From NCBI GenBank assembly GCA_046726235.1, contig JBKPAD010000006.1:1-64000 (forward strand): a DNA stretch of 64,000 bases. Direction: 5' to 3'. The translations under genes and the position numbers were made by a program. Below, piece after piece: positions 43,837 to 52,650 of the stretch; position 1 is the stretch's first letter, and each line of letters starts with the position of its first letter. The DNA is from Nitricoxidireducens sp046726235 (GTDB lineage: Bacteria > Pseudomonadota > Gammaproteobacteria > Burkholderiales > Rhodocyclaceae). The notes under the pieces were generated by a model that did no database searches, was not told the DNA's origin, and was given only the letters and a program-made list of their open reading frames with translations.

Positions 43837-44793
43837 TCAGGGCTTGGCGGAGGCGCCCGCCGACCGCTTGAACGTGGCGCACTGATCGGAGCGTTCGGCG
43901 CGCGGCGTAAACCAGACGAAGTCGTGGGTGCCGGCCGTCGTCTCCTCGTAGTCGCGTGGCGACGGTCTCCCCGCGCTCACCTCCACCAGCCCCAGCGACA
44001 CCACGGCGCGGCCGTTCGTGCGGCCGGCCAGGTACAGCGGCACGCCGAGATCGGCGCGCGCATGACCGCGGCCGATGATGGCGACGACGCCGTCGGCGGC
44101 CGTCTTCAGGATGGTGTCGGCCATGACGGCGTCGCGCGCGCGCTGGACGTCGATCAACTTGTCGATGATCGGGCTGTCGTCGCCGCAATGGCCGTCGACG
44201 AGCAGGCGGCGCATCTCGGCGCGCAGCGGCGCCGGCCAGTCGGGCTCGAGGCCGAGTCGCACCGCCTCGCCCTCACCAAGGGCCGCCACCCCGTCTGAGG
44301 CGATGGTCCGCGTGCGCGTGCGCGAAAGATTGGCGGCGACGACCGGCAGCCGGCGCTCGAGCGCCAGCGACACGAGCTCCGCGTACTCGCGCCAGTGCCA
44401 GCCAGGGCTGACCTTGCCGGCGGCGGCGATCGCGGCGGCATCCACGCCGTCGATGGCGCGGGCCTTGTCGACGGCGGGCTGCCATTCGGTGTCGATCTGC
44501 TCCATCACCAGCGCCGGCCGGCGCCCGGCCTCGACGGCGCGCCGCAGCAGGCGCAACTGAACCGCGTGGTGCACGGGATTGTCGTGGGTCTCGCCGAGCA
44601 GCGCGATGTCGGCAGCGGCGATGCGCCGCTCGGCCTCGGCCGGCTCGACGAAGCGCTGGGCGGCGACGTCCCAGACCTTGCCCGCGAGCGGATGGTCCGC
44701 CAGGCTGATGCGCGAGGCGGCGCAGCCGGCGAGGCCGGCGGCGCATGCCAGCAGGAATGCCGACAGGCGCAAGGCCGTCAGGGCGTGGTGCAT
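43837..44793 (-). CDS. ChaN-family lipoprotein
   Basis: A 318-residue lipoprotein (signal with lipobox LAGC) with a ChaN-like domain: LLGETHDNPVHHAVQL, ALVMEQIDTEW, GHCGDDSP and AIIGRGHARADLGVPLYL. ChaN relatives bind heme and are iron-regulated; whether this one does is inferred. The start ATG at 44793 overlaps the end of the CapA-like gene by 16 bases, so they are likely co-transcribed. Confidence 0.88.
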   Translation of the reverse strand: MHHALTALRLSAFLLACAAGLAGCAASRISLADHPLAGKVWDVAAQRFVEPAEAERRIAAADIALLGETHDNPVHHAVQLRLLRRAVEAGRRPALVMEQIDTEWQPAVDKARAIDGVDAAAIAAAGKVSPGWHWREYAELVSLALERRLPVVAANLSRTRTRTIASDGVAALGEGEAVRLGLEPDWPAPLRAEMRRLLVDGHCGDDSPIIDKLIDVQRARDAVMADTILKTAADGVVAIIGRGHARADLGVPLYLAGRTNGRAVVSLGLVEVSAGRPSPRDYEETTAGTHDFVWFTPRAERSDQCATFKRSAGASAKP

Positions 44794-45740
44794 GTCATGA
44801 CCTCATTGTGGCCGGCGCGCCCGCAGGGCATCGGTGCGCCGGGCAGCGGATGCGGCGTGCCGGCGTCGTCGATCTGCGCCGCCAGCGTCTGCCAGGCGAC
44901 CATGCCGCCGCGATCGACGCTGACGCTCAGCAGCCAGCCGCGGCGCGCCGCCGGCAGGTCGAAGCCGTCGAAGACGAAATTGCCGAGGCTATAGACGATC
45001 GGCCTGCCCTTGTAGACCTCGGCGCCCTGCGTGACGTGCGCATGGCCGCCGACGACGAAGTCGGCGCCGGCATCGATCATCAGGCGCGCGAGGCTGCGCT
45101 GGCGCTCGGTGGGTTCCGGCTCGCGCTCCCAGCCCCAGTGCATGAACGGAATCACGACGTCGGCGCCCGCCGCGCGCGCGGCGCGGATGTCGGCGATCAC
45201 CTGGCTGTCTTCGCTCCAGGCGATGCCGGGGGTCGCCGCGCCGGCCTCGAAGGAGCGCGGCTTGAACTCGTTGTAGCCGAGCACGGCGATGCGCAGGCCC
45301 TTCTTCTCGATCCACAGCGGCGCATGGGCGGCGGCAAGGTCGCGGCCGCCGCCGAAGGCGCGGATGCCGGCGCCCTCGAGGAAGGCCAGCGTTTCCATGA
45401 ACGCCTCCTTGCCGTAGTCGCCGGCGTGGTTGTTCGACACCGCCAGGGCGTCGAAGCGTCCCTTCAGCACGCGCAGCACGCGCGGGTCGGCGCGAAAGGA
45501 AAAGATCTTGTTGTCGAGCGGCTTGCCGCCAGTGGCGATCGGGCACTCGAGGTTGCCGATGCGGTAGTCGGCGTCCGCGAGCAGCGCGGCGAACGGCGCC
45601 AGCGGATCGCCGCCGGCGGCGACGGTGCGGCCGGGGCCGTCGTCGAGCATCACGTCGCCGGCGAACACCAGCGTCACCGGTTCGGCGCGCGCCGCGAGCG
45701 CGAACAACGACAGGGCGAGAATTGAGAGCAAGCGATTCAT
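44778..45740 (-). CDS. CapA-like metallophosphatase-fold protein
   Basis: A 320-residue exported protein (signal peptide to AARA) of the CapA/PgsA family: LVFAGDVMLDDGPG, NLECPIA, VSNNHAGDYG, GYNEFKP and VGGHAHVTQGAEVYKGRPIVYSLGNFVFD. The family includes a capsule polyglutamate factor, but many members act elsewhere, and no capsule genes adjoin. ATG at 45740 chosen for the signal peptide. Its start overlaps the previous gene's stop by 4 bases. Confidence 0.88.
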   Translation of the reverse strand: MNRLLSILALSLFALAARAEPVTLVFAGDVMLDDGPGRTVAAGGDPLAPFAALLADADYRIGNLECPIATGGKPLDNKIFSFRADPRVLRVLKGRFDALAVSNNHAGDYGKEAFMETLAFLEGAGIRAFGGGRDLAAAHAPLWIEKKGLRIAVLGYNEFKPRSFEAGAATPGIAWSEDSQVIADIRAARAAGADVVIPFMHWGWEREPEPTERQRSLARLMIDAGADFVVGGHAHVTQGAEVYKGRPIVYSLGNFVFDGFDLPAARRGWLLSVSVDRGGMVAWQTLAAQIDDAGTPHPLPGAPMPCGRAGHNEVMTCTTP

Positions 45741-46123
45741 GGCTTCATCCGGCACCAGTATTGGAGCTCGCCGTCGCGCACCGGCTCGTAGACGAACTGC
45801 ATGCCGGTGAAGCCGTAGCCATCGCCGTGGTCGCGCGGCGGATAGGGAAAGCTCGCCTGGTGGATCGGCGCCGGGCCTTCGTCGCGGTCGGCATACGTAT
45901 AGATCTTGACCGCGGCGAGGTCGGCCGGCCGATCCTGGAACACGACGCGCAGGCGGAAATAGGAGCCGACGGCGATGCCCTCGACGCCGTAGGGCGAGTC
46001 GACGGGCTCGGCGACCAGCTCGAGCGTCTCGCCGCCGTAGGTGTAGCGGCAGGCGACCTCGGGCCCGGCCGTGGCGGAGCCGGCGAAGGCCAGCGCGCAG
46101 AGCGCGAGCGGGACGCGCCTCAC
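45737..46123 (-). CDS. Exported hypothetical protein
   Basis: A 128-residue secreted protein that I do not recognise. A signal peptide (RRVPLALCALAFAGSATAG) is followed by a beta-rich domain with two cysteines (VACRYTYGGETLELV; LQYWCRMKP). The start is GTG at 46123, overlapping the TGA of the upstream gene (GTGA); longer frames lie inside that gene. It forms a four-gene chain with the genes before and after it. Confidence 0.75.
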   Translation of the reverse strand: MRRVPLALCALAFAGSATAGPEVACRYTYGGETLELVAEPVDSPYGVEGIAVGSYFRLRVVFQDRPADLAAVKIYTYADRDEGPAPIHQASFPYPPRDHGDGYGFTGMQFVYEPVRDGELQYWCRMKP

Positions 46124-46344
46124 GGCGTCTGCTTCGGCTCGTCGGCCGGCTTGGTCATAAGCACGAACGGAACATAGGCGAGCCAGGAAAACAGGCTCGT
46201 CAGCACGAACCACAGCAGCTTGCGGCCGCCGGCCACGCGCTTCGACGCCAGCACGAACAGGGGCGGCAACGAGAGCACGACCAGGAGCGCGAGGTCCATC
46301 CAGCCGAGCGATGCCATCAAGACCATCAACTCGTCGTTCGGCAT
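46120..46344 (-). CDS. Small two-helix membrane protein
   Basis: A 74-residue protein with hydrophobic segments at about 15-34 and 44-63 and a short polar tail. Not recognised. GGAG precedes the ATG at 46344. It leads the operon that continues through the exported protein, CapA-like and ChaN-like genes. It is divergent from the gdt1-type unit. Confidence 0.75.
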   Translation of the reverse strand: MPNDELMVLMASLGWMDLALLVVLSLPPLFVLASKRVAGGRKLLWFVLTSLFSWLAYVPFVLMTKPADEPKQTP

Positions 46345-46413
46345 GTCGATCTCCTTATTGTCGCCGCGGAAATCGCGGAGGCGAGGGATAATATGCCACA
46401 GGGAGATTCCACC

Positions 46414-46539
46414 ATGAACAAACTACCGGGCTGGGCCAAGGCCCTTGCCGCCGTATTGCTCTTCGCGGCGCTTTTCGGCGCCGCGCGGCTGCTGATCATG
46501 CTTGACCAGATGTCCACCGGCAAGTTCGGTATCGACTGA
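46414..46539 (+). CDS. 41-residue membrane microprotein coupled to the GDT1-like gene
   Basis: MNKLPGWAKALAAVLL begins a 41-residue single-span protein (helix about 9-30, then DQMSTGKFGID). GGGAG lies nine bases before the ATG and the stop overlaps the next ATG (TGATG), so it is well placed for translation. A GATAAT box at 46387-46392 could be the promoter. It may be an accessory of the neighbouring transporter. Confidence 0.7.
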   Translation: MNKLPGWAKALAAVLLFAALFGAARLLIMLDQMSTGKFGID

Positions 46540-47111
46540 TGGAAGCATTTCTCGTATCGACCGGCATCGTCGCCCTCGCCGAAATCGGCGACAAGACGCA
46601 ACTGCTGTCGCTGCTGCTCGCTGCGCGCTTTCGCAAGCCCTGGCCGATCATCTGGGGCATCCTCGTCGCGACGCTGGCGAACCACGCCATGGCCGGCGCG
46701 CTGGGCCAGTGGATCACCACGCTGATCGGCCCCGACACGCTGCGCTGGATCCTCGGCCTCTCGTTCATCGCCATGGCGTTCTGGATCATGGTGCCCGACG
46801 AGATCGACGAAGACGAGGCGACGCAGGCGCGCTTCGGCGTCTTCGGCACGACGCTGATCGCCTTCTTCCTCGCCGAGATGGGCGACAAGACCCAGGTGGC
46901 GACGGTGGCGCTGGCGGCGCAGTACCAGGCGCTGGCAGCGGTGGTGCTCGGCACGACCTTCGGCATGATGATTGCCAACGTCCCGGCGGTGCTGATCGGC
47001 GACAAGGCCGCCAAGCGCCTGCCGCTGAAGCTGGTTCACGGCATCGCCGCGCTGGTGTTCGCCGTGCTCGGCGTCCTGGCCTTGTTCAACGTCGGCAACG
47101 CGATGGGATGA
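46539..47111 (+). CDS. GDT1/TMEM165 (UPF0016) family cation transporter
   Basis: A 190-residue membrane protein with two copies of the family motif E-x-G-D-K-[TS] (ALAEIGDKTQLLSLLL and FLAEMGDKTQVATVAL) in six helices. The family exports manganese or calcium; manganese is likeliest in bacteria. It overlaps the microprotein stop by one base and the next gene by 4 bases, forming a metal-handling trio. Confidence 0.93.
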   Translation: MEAFLVSTGIVALAEIGDKTQLLSLLLAARFRKPWPIIWGILVATLANHAMAGALGQWITTLIGPDTLRWILGLSFIAMAFWIMVPDEIDEDEATQARFGVFGTTLIAFFLAEMGDKTQVATVALAAQYQALAAVVLGTTFGMMIANVPAVLIGDKAAKRLPLKLVHGIAALVFAVLGVLALFNVGNAMG

Positions 47112-48832
47112 GCCCGCCGGAGCACGACCTCAGCGACTGGCCGCACGTCCACGTCTTCGACGAGGCGAACCTCGCGGCCGAGCGCAGCACGCGCACGGTG
47201 ATGCTGATCACGGCGGCGACGATGGTGGTCGAGATCGCCGCCGGCCTGTGGTTCAACTCGATGGCGCTGCTCGCCGACGGCTGGCACATGAGTTCGCACG
47301 CGCTCGCCATCGGCCTCAGCATGGTCGCCTACATGGCCTCGCGGCGCTTCGCGCGCGACCCGCGCTTCGCCTTCGGCACCTGGAAGATCGAGGTTCTCGC
47401 CGGCTACTCGAGCGCGCTGTTCCTGCTCGGCATCGCCGCCTGGATGGTGATCGGTTCGGTCGAGCGCCTGATGAACCCGCAAACGATCCTGTTTCGCGAG
47501 GCGATCCTGGTCGCGGTCATCGGCTTGCTGGTCAACATCGGCTGCGCCGCGATCCTCGGCAACACGCACACGCATCACCACGACCACCATCGCCACGACG
47601 ACGGCGACCACGACCACCACCACGACCACCGGCATCACCAGGACCTCAACCTGCGCGCCGCCTACGTCCATGTGCTGACCGACGCCGCCACCTCGGTGCT
47701 GGCGATCGTCGCGCTGCTCGGCGGCATGCTCTACGGCTGGAACTGGCTCGACCCCGTGATGGGCATCGTCGGTGCGGCACTGGTCGCGCTCTGGGCGCGC
47801 GGGCTGATCCGCGACACCAGTCGCGTGCTGCTCGACCGCGAGATGCATCACCCGGTGGTCGCCGAGGTCAGGGATGCGATCCGCGGCGAGGACGGCTGGG
47901 GCGCCACGCGCATCACCGACCTGCACGTCTGGCGCATCGGCCGCGAGCGCTACGCCTGCGAACTCGCGCTGGCCACCGACAGCCCGGCGGTGACGCCGCG
48001 CTCGGTGCGAGCGCTGCTGGCACCGCACGAGGAACTCGCGCACGTGACGGTCGAGATCGAGCGCACGGAGCCGCGGCCGACGCTCGGCCACCGCCGCATC
48101 GGCCACGGCGACCACTTCGTGCTGGTGCTGCACGAATGGCTCGGCGACCACGCAAACTGGGATGCGCTGTGGCCGCTCGTCGACCACCGCCGCATGAGCT
48201 GGATCTGCGCCGACCTGCGCGGCTACGGCTGGTCGCGCACCCTCGCCGGCCGCTACGACGCGGACGAGGCGGCCGCCGACCTGCTGGCGCTGATGGACAC
48301 GCTCGGCATCGGGCGCTTCGACGTCGTCGGCCATTCGATGTCGACGCTCGTCGCCCAGCGCCTCGCCGCCCTGGCGCCGCGACGCGTGCGCCGGCTGGCG
48401 CTGGTGTCGCCCGTGCCGCCCGGCGGCCTGCATCCCGACGCCGCAACGCTGGCGACGATGCGTGCGCTGATCAATGACGACGACGCCTTGCGCACCGCCA
48501 TCGCTGCCCGCACCGGCAACCGCCGCGATGCGCAGTGGATCGACAGGAAGCTCGCGATCGCCCGCGGCGCCGGCGTGGCCGAAGCGATGACGGGTTATCT
48601 CCACATGTTTACCGGCGCCGGCCTGGCGACGGTGCGCAACGACGTGCCGGTGCTGGCCGTCGTCGGGCGGCATGATCTCCCGTTCTATCGGGAGGACGCG
48701 GTGCGTTCGGAATATGCGCCGCTGTACGAGGACTTCTCGCTTGCCATCAGCGAGGAATCCGGGCACTACGCGATGCTCGAAGACCCGGCGTTTTTGGTTG
48801 TGGCGCTGGAGACGTTTTTCGAGCGGGTGTAG
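47108..48832 (+). CDS. CDF metal-efflux transporter fused to an alpha/beta hydrolase
   Basis: A 574-residue protein in one uninterrupted frame. Residues 1 to about 320 form a cation-diffusion-facilitator transporter of DmeF type: ALLADGWHMSSHALA and YVHVLTDAATSVLA give the metal-site HxxxD pairs, and a His-rich loop lies at about 155-178. Residues about 325-574 are an alpha/beta hydrolase with a full triad: GHSMS nucleophile, Asp in VVGRHDLP and His in ESGHYAML. In other bacteria these are separate proteins. The fusion follows the GDT1 gene with an ATGA overlap. Confidence 0.85.
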   Translation: MSPPEHDLSDWPHVHVFDEANLAAERSTRTVMLITAATMVVEIAAGLWFNSMALLADGWHMSSHALAIGLSMVAYMASRRFARDPRFAFGTWKIEVLAGYSSALFLLGIAAWMVIGSVERLMNPQTILFREAILVAVIGLLVNIGCAAILGNTHTHHHDHHRHDDGDHDHHHDHRHHQDLNLRAAYVHVLTDAATSVLAIVALLGGMLYGWNWLDPVMGIVGAALVALWARGLIRDTSRVLLDREMHHPVVAEVRDAIRGEDGWGATRITDLHVWRIGRERYACELALATDSPAVTPRSVRALLAPHEELAHVTVEIERTEPRPTLGHRRIGHGDHFVLVLHEWLGDHANWDALWPLVDHRRMSWICADLRGYGWSRTLAGRYDADEAAADLLALMDTLGIGRFDVVGHSMSTLVAQRLAALAPRRVRRLALVSPVPPGGLHPDAATLATMRALINDDDALRTAIAARTGNRRDAQWIDRKLAIARGAGVAEAMTGYLHMFTGAGLATVRNDVPVLAVVGRHDLPFYREDAVRSEYAPLYEDFSLAISEESGHYAMLEDPAFLVVALETFFERV

Positions 48833-48843
48833 GCGTCGGCGCC

Positions 48844-49101
48844 CGCCAAGGACGGCGGGTGTCCGACTCCTCCGTGTCCCCCGGACCGGGCTTGATGCCC
48901 GCTCCTCCTCCTTTACCTGCAGAGTCGGACACCCGCCATCCTTGGCCGGATACGCCGGTGGTTCTTCACCCCCAAAGAGGCACGGCGTCACCGCTCGTGA
49001 CGGTGGGGTGCTCTGCTGCGCGTAGGTAAAGGAGGAGGAGCGGGCGCAGCCCGGTCCGGGGGACACGAAGCGCAGCAGAGCACCCCGGCGGCACGAGCGC
49101 C
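48844..49101. repeat. Structured dispersed repeat, copy B
   Basis: Second copy of the element at 33387-33645. The stems are even clearer: a 24-bp pair 48846-48869 with 48922-48945 (one mismatch), a 44-bp-scale pair 48874-48919 with 49022-49066, and GGGGTGCTCTGCTGCGC (49005-49021) with 49070-49086. It occupies the 300-base gap between two convergent transcription units, where a terminator would be expected. No gene is seen in it. Confidence 0.87.
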
Positions 49102-49133
49102 GCAGGTCTCAACACGGGTGTGTGAATAAAGTT

Positions 49134-49646
49134 CTACCGCTGCCGCTTGACGGCGGTCAGGATGCCTTGCATCAACGCCACCGGCGTCGGCGGGCAGCCG
49201 GGCACGGCGACATCGACGGGGATCACATTGGAAACGCGACCGCAAGACGCGTAGCTCTCGCCGAAGACGCCGCCGGTGCAGCCGCAGTCGCCGACGGCGA
49301 CCACGAGCTTGGGATCGGGCGTGCAGTCGTAGGCGATCTTCACCGCGTTCTCCATGTTCTTGGTCACCGGGCCGGTGACCAGCAGCATGTCGGCGTGGCG
49401 CGGGCTGGCGACGAACTTGATGCCGCGTCCCTCGATGTTGTAGTAGGGATTGTTGAGCGCGTGGATCTCGAGCTCGCAGGCATTGCAGGAGCCGGCGTCG
49501 ACCTCGCGGATGGTCAGCGCGCGGCCGAGCATGGCGAGCACCTCGTCGCCGAGGCGATCGACTTCGCGCTTCATCGCGTCGCCGGCCTCGACCGGCGGCT
49601 CGGTGACGATGCCGGTGCGGAAGATGCGCTTGAGCACGGCGATCAT
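49134..49646 (-). CDS. Hydrogenase-4/complex-I small subunit-like protein (HyfI/NuoB type)
   Basis: A 170-residue subunit with the NuoB fold. The four cysteines for a [4Fe-4S] cluster are present: C54 and C57 (GSCNACELE), C121 (GDCGC) and C151 (VPGCPPTP). It would dock to the large subunit encoded just upstream (4-base overlap) as the membrane-proximal cluster. It is the last gene of the six-gene operon, ending 33 bases before repeat copy B. Confidence 0.9.
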   Translation of the reverse strand: MIAVLKRIFRTGIVTEPPVEAGDAMKREVDRLGDEVLAMLGRALTIREVDAGSCNACELEIHALNNPYYNIEGRGIKFVASPRHADMLLVTGPVTKNMENAVKIAYDCTPDPKLVVAVGDCGCTGGVFGESYASCGRVSNVIPVDVAVPGCPPTPVALMQGILTAVKRQR

Positions 49647-51202
49647 ATGTCTTGCCCGCTGTACGAAAGGTTGAACGACTTGTTGATCAGCGGGAAGTCG
49701 GGAACGATGTCCGCCATCACCGCGTGTTCGAGCGCCGGCCAGGCCTGCCAGGAAGGATCGTGCGGATGCACGCGCGCCAGCTTGCCCTCGGCGTCGAGCG
49801 TCACGCCGACCAGCACTTCGCCGCGCCAGCCCTCGACCACGCCTAGGCCATGGGCACCCGCGACCGGCACCGGCTGCTTGCGGATGTCGCCGTCCGGCAA
49901 GCTGACGGCGAGTTCGCGCAGCAGGCGCAGCGATTCGAAGATTTCGCCGAAGCGCACGGCAACGCGAGCGGCGACGTCGCCGCGCTCGTCGGTGGTCGGC
50001 CGCACGCCGAGCGTGTCCCAGGGGGCCGGCGGGGTGTAGCCCTGGCGATGTGCGCGGCCGTCGAGGATGATGCCGGTGGCACGCGCGGCCATGCCGGTGA
50101 GCGACAGTTCGCGCGCGAGCTGGGCGTCGATGATGCCGGTGGTCATGAAGCGGTCCTGCAGGCCGGCGTGCTCGTCGTAAACCTTGCGCAGTTCGCGCAC
50201 CTCGCGGCCGATGTCGTCGCACTGCTCGACCAGTTCGGCCAGGGCCGCCGGTTCGAGGTCGACGGTGACGCCGCCGGGCACGATGCGGTCCATGATGTAG
50301 CGGTGGCCGAACAGGCTCGCGTTGAGCCGCAGCCAGTCTTCCTTGATGCGCATGAACTGCGTCAGGCCGAAGGCGAGGGCGGCGTCGTTGCCGAGCGCGC
50401 CGAGGTCGCCGAGGTGGTTGGCGACGCGCTCGCGCTCGAGCATCATCGCGCGCAGGACCAGCGCACGCGCGGGCGGCGTCATGTCGCAGGCGGCCTCGAC
50501 GGCGGAGGCGTAGGCCCAGGCGAAGGCGCAGGTCGAGTCGCCGGAGACGCGGCCGGCGAGTTGCGTGCCGGCGCCGATGTCGCGGCCGGCGAACAGCTTC
50601 TCCGTGCCCTTGTGCTGGTAGCCGAGGCGCTGCTCGAGGCGCAGCACCTTCTCGCCGATCACCGAGAAGCGGAAGTGCCCGGGCTCGATGATGCCGGCGT
50701 GGATCGGGCCGACGGGAATCTCGTGCGCGCCTTCGCCGCCGACCTTGACGAAGTCGTAGTCGGAAGGCGGATTATCGAAACCCCTGCCGTCGCCCGCGTC
50801 GTGGCGCAGCGGGAACCAGTCGGCCGGCCAGGCGCCATGGCGTAGCCAGGGGCGCTGGTCGCCGCCCGCCTGCGCCACGCCGACCATGTCGCGCGCCGTG
50901 CGCTGCATGCGGTTGGCGGCCGGGAAGATGCCGGCGAGATCGGGGTAGACCGGGTTGTCGGCAGGCAGCTCGAGCGTCACCCAGGCGTGGCCGGCGTTGA
51001 TGCCGAACACGCAGTGAAGGCGGAAGCCGCCGCCGGCCTTGCGTTCGTCGCTGGCCCAGAGCGCGGCCATGCGGCCGTCGGCGCCGCGCGCGGCGGCGGC
51101 GAAGCTGCGCAGCTCCTCGCCGCTTTCGGCGCGGCCGCGGAACACCGGCGTGCCGGCACCCGGCTGCAGCGCGAAGGCGATGGTCTGGTCGAGCAGCCTC
51201 AT
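49643..51202 (-). CDS. Large subunit of an energy-converting-hydrogenase-related complex, without NiFe ligands
   Basis: A 519-residue NuoC-NuoD/HycE-like protein. The NuoC-like part covers roughly 1-130 and the NuoD/large-subunit part 150-519 (IPVGPIHAGIIEPGHFRFSV, RLGYQHKGTEKL). Where true NiFe hydrogenases have the first CxxC motif (RVCGIC), this has RVSGDS (Ser220 and Ser223); the second motif DPCxxC is DPSWQAW near the C terminus. So no NiFe site can form. This matches the Ehr type known from other bacteria, whose electron donor and acceptor are unknown. Confidence 0.88.
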   Translation of the reverse strand: MRLLDQTIAFALQPGAGTPVFRGRAESGEELRSFAAAARGADGRMAALWASDERKAGGGFRLHCVFGINAGHAWVTLELPADNPVYPDLAGIFPAANRMQRTARDMVGVAQAGGDQRPWLRHGAWPADWFPLRHDAGDGRGFDNPPSDYDFVKVGGEGAHEIPVGPIHAGIIEPGHFRFSVIGEKVLRLEQRLGYQHKGTEKLFAGRDIGAGTQLAGRVSGDSTCAFAWAYASAVEAACDMTPPARALVLRAMMLERERVANHLGDLGALGNDAALAFGLTQFMRIKEDWLRLNASLFGHRYIMDRIVPGGVTVDLEPAALAELVEQCDDIGREVRELRKVYDEHAGLQDRFMTTGIIDAQLARELSLTGMAARATGIILDGRAHRQGYTPPAPWDTLGVRPTTDERGDVAARVAVRFGEIFESLRLLRELAVSLPDGDIRKQPVPVAGAHGLGVVEGWRGEVLVGVTLDAEGKLARVHPHDPSWQAWPALEHAVMADIVPDFPLINKSFNLSYSGQDI

Positions 51203-52650
51203 CCGAGCATCCTCGCGGCTTCGTGGAACCAGCGCGTGAGATACGGCGGGATGTAGAGGCCGAGCATCAGCACCAGCGAGAGGTGCACGAACACCGGCGT
51301 GATCGCCGGGGCATGCGGCAGGCGCTTGCCCTCGGGTTCGCCGAAGACCATCGGCTGCACCCTGCCGAAGATGGCGGCGAAGGCGACGCCGAGGCCCAGC
51401 AGCAGCACCGGCGTCGCCCACGGGTGGTGCTTCATGGCGTGCGTCAGGATCATGAACTCGCTGGCGAAGACGCCGAACGGCGGCATGCCCAGGATCGCCA
51501 GCGTGCCGAGCATCAGGCCCCAGCCGATCAGCGGATTGACGCGGATCAGGCCGCGGATGTTGTCCATCATCTGGGTGCCGGTCTTCTGCGTGGCGTGGCC
51601 GACGGCGAAGAAGATCGCCGACTTGGTCAGCGAGTGCATCGTCATGTGCAGCAGGCCGGCGAAGTTGGCGACGGCGCCGCCCATGCCGAAGGCGAAGGTG
51701 ATCAGGCCCATGTGCTCGATCGACGAGTACGCGAACATGCGCTTGATGTCCTTCTGCCGCGAAAGGAAGAAGGCGGCGACGACGAGCGTGAACAAGCCGA
51801 AGCCCATCATCAGGTTGCCGGCGAAGTTGTTGCCGATGGCGCCGTCGGCGAGCACCTTGCAGCGCAAGATGGCGTAGAGCGCGACGTTCAGCAGCAGGCC
51901 CGAGAGCACGGCCGAGACCGGCGTCGGGCCTTCGGCGTGGGCGTCGGGCAGCCAGTTGTGCAGCGGCGCCAGGCCGACCTTGGTGCCGTAGCCGACCAGC
52001 AGGAAGATGAAGGCCAGCAGCATGATGGTCGGCTCGAGCTGGTCCTTGACGGCGACGAGGTGGGTCCACAGCAGCGCGTTGCCGGTCTCGCCGAGCAGGC
52101 GCTCGGCTGCGAAGTACAGCAGGATGGTGCCGAACAGCGCCTGGGCGATGCCGACGCCGCAGAGGATGAAGTACTTCCACGCCGCCTCGAGCGAGGCCGG
52201 CGTTCTATAGAGCGAAACCAGCAGCACCGTCGTCAGCGTCGCCGCCTCCATCGCCACCCAGAGGATGCCGAGGTTGTTGGTCGTCAGCGCCGCCAGCATG
52301 GTGAACATGAAGAGCTGGAACATGCTCTTGTAGAGGCGCAATCGCGGCATGGTGAGCTTGCCGTGCTCGCGCTCGTTCCTCATGTACGGGCCGGAGAAGA
52401 TGCTCGTCGTCAGGCCGACGAAGGCGGTCAGCGCGACGAAGAACACGTTCAGCGAATCGATGAAGAACATCTCGCCGAAGACGAAGCGCGGGCCGTTCGC
52501 GATGATCTCGCCCGTCAGCCCGACGGCCGAGAGGAAGGTGCCGAGGCTGGCGACGATGTTGAGGTTCGGCGCCCAGTCGCGTTCGCCGAGCACGCTCAGC
52601 AGCAGGCCGCTGACGAGCGGGAAGGCGAGCAGGAGAACGAAGAAATCCAT
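51199..52650 (-). CDS. Proton-conducting transporter subunit, HyfF/NuoL-NuoM-like
   Basis: A 483-residue antiporter-like membrane subunit with about 14 helices. It has the essential features: Glu in LWVAMEAATL, Lys in VGYGTKVGLAPLHNWLPDAHAEGPTPVSA, and MHSLTKSAIFFAVGH. It would pump protons or sodium. The ATG follows the stop of the next gene by 0 bases, and its own stop overlaps the large-subunit start. Confidence 0.92.
   Translation of the reverse strand: MDFFVLLLAFPLVSGLLLSVLGERDWAPNLNIVASLGTFLSAVGLTGEIIANGPRFVFGEMFFIDSLNVFFVALTAFVGLTTSIFSGPYMRNEREHGKLTMPRLRLYKSMFQLFMFTMLAALTTNNLGILWVAMEAATLTTVLLVSLYRTPASLEAAWKYFILCGVGIAQALFGTILLYFAAERLLGETGNALLWTHLVAVKDQLEPTIMLLAFIFLLVGYGTKVGLAPLHNWLPDAHAEGPTPVSAVLSGLLLNVALYAILRCKVLADGAIGNNFAGNLMMGFGLFTLVVAAFFLSRQKDIKRMFAYSSIEHMGLITFAFGMGGAVANFAGLLHMTMHSLTKSAIFFAVGHATQKTGTQMMDNIRGLIRVNPLIGWGLMLGTLAILGMPPFGVFASEFMILTHAMKHHPWATPVLLLGLGVAFAAIFGRVQPMVFGEPEGKRLPHAPAITPVFVHLSLVLMLGLYIPPYLTRWFHEAARMLG

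Noticed and set aside
49643..51202. A genuine H2-evolving group 4 hydrogenase
   Set aside because: Both NiFe cysteine motifs are absent and no maturation or ferredoxin genes adjoin.
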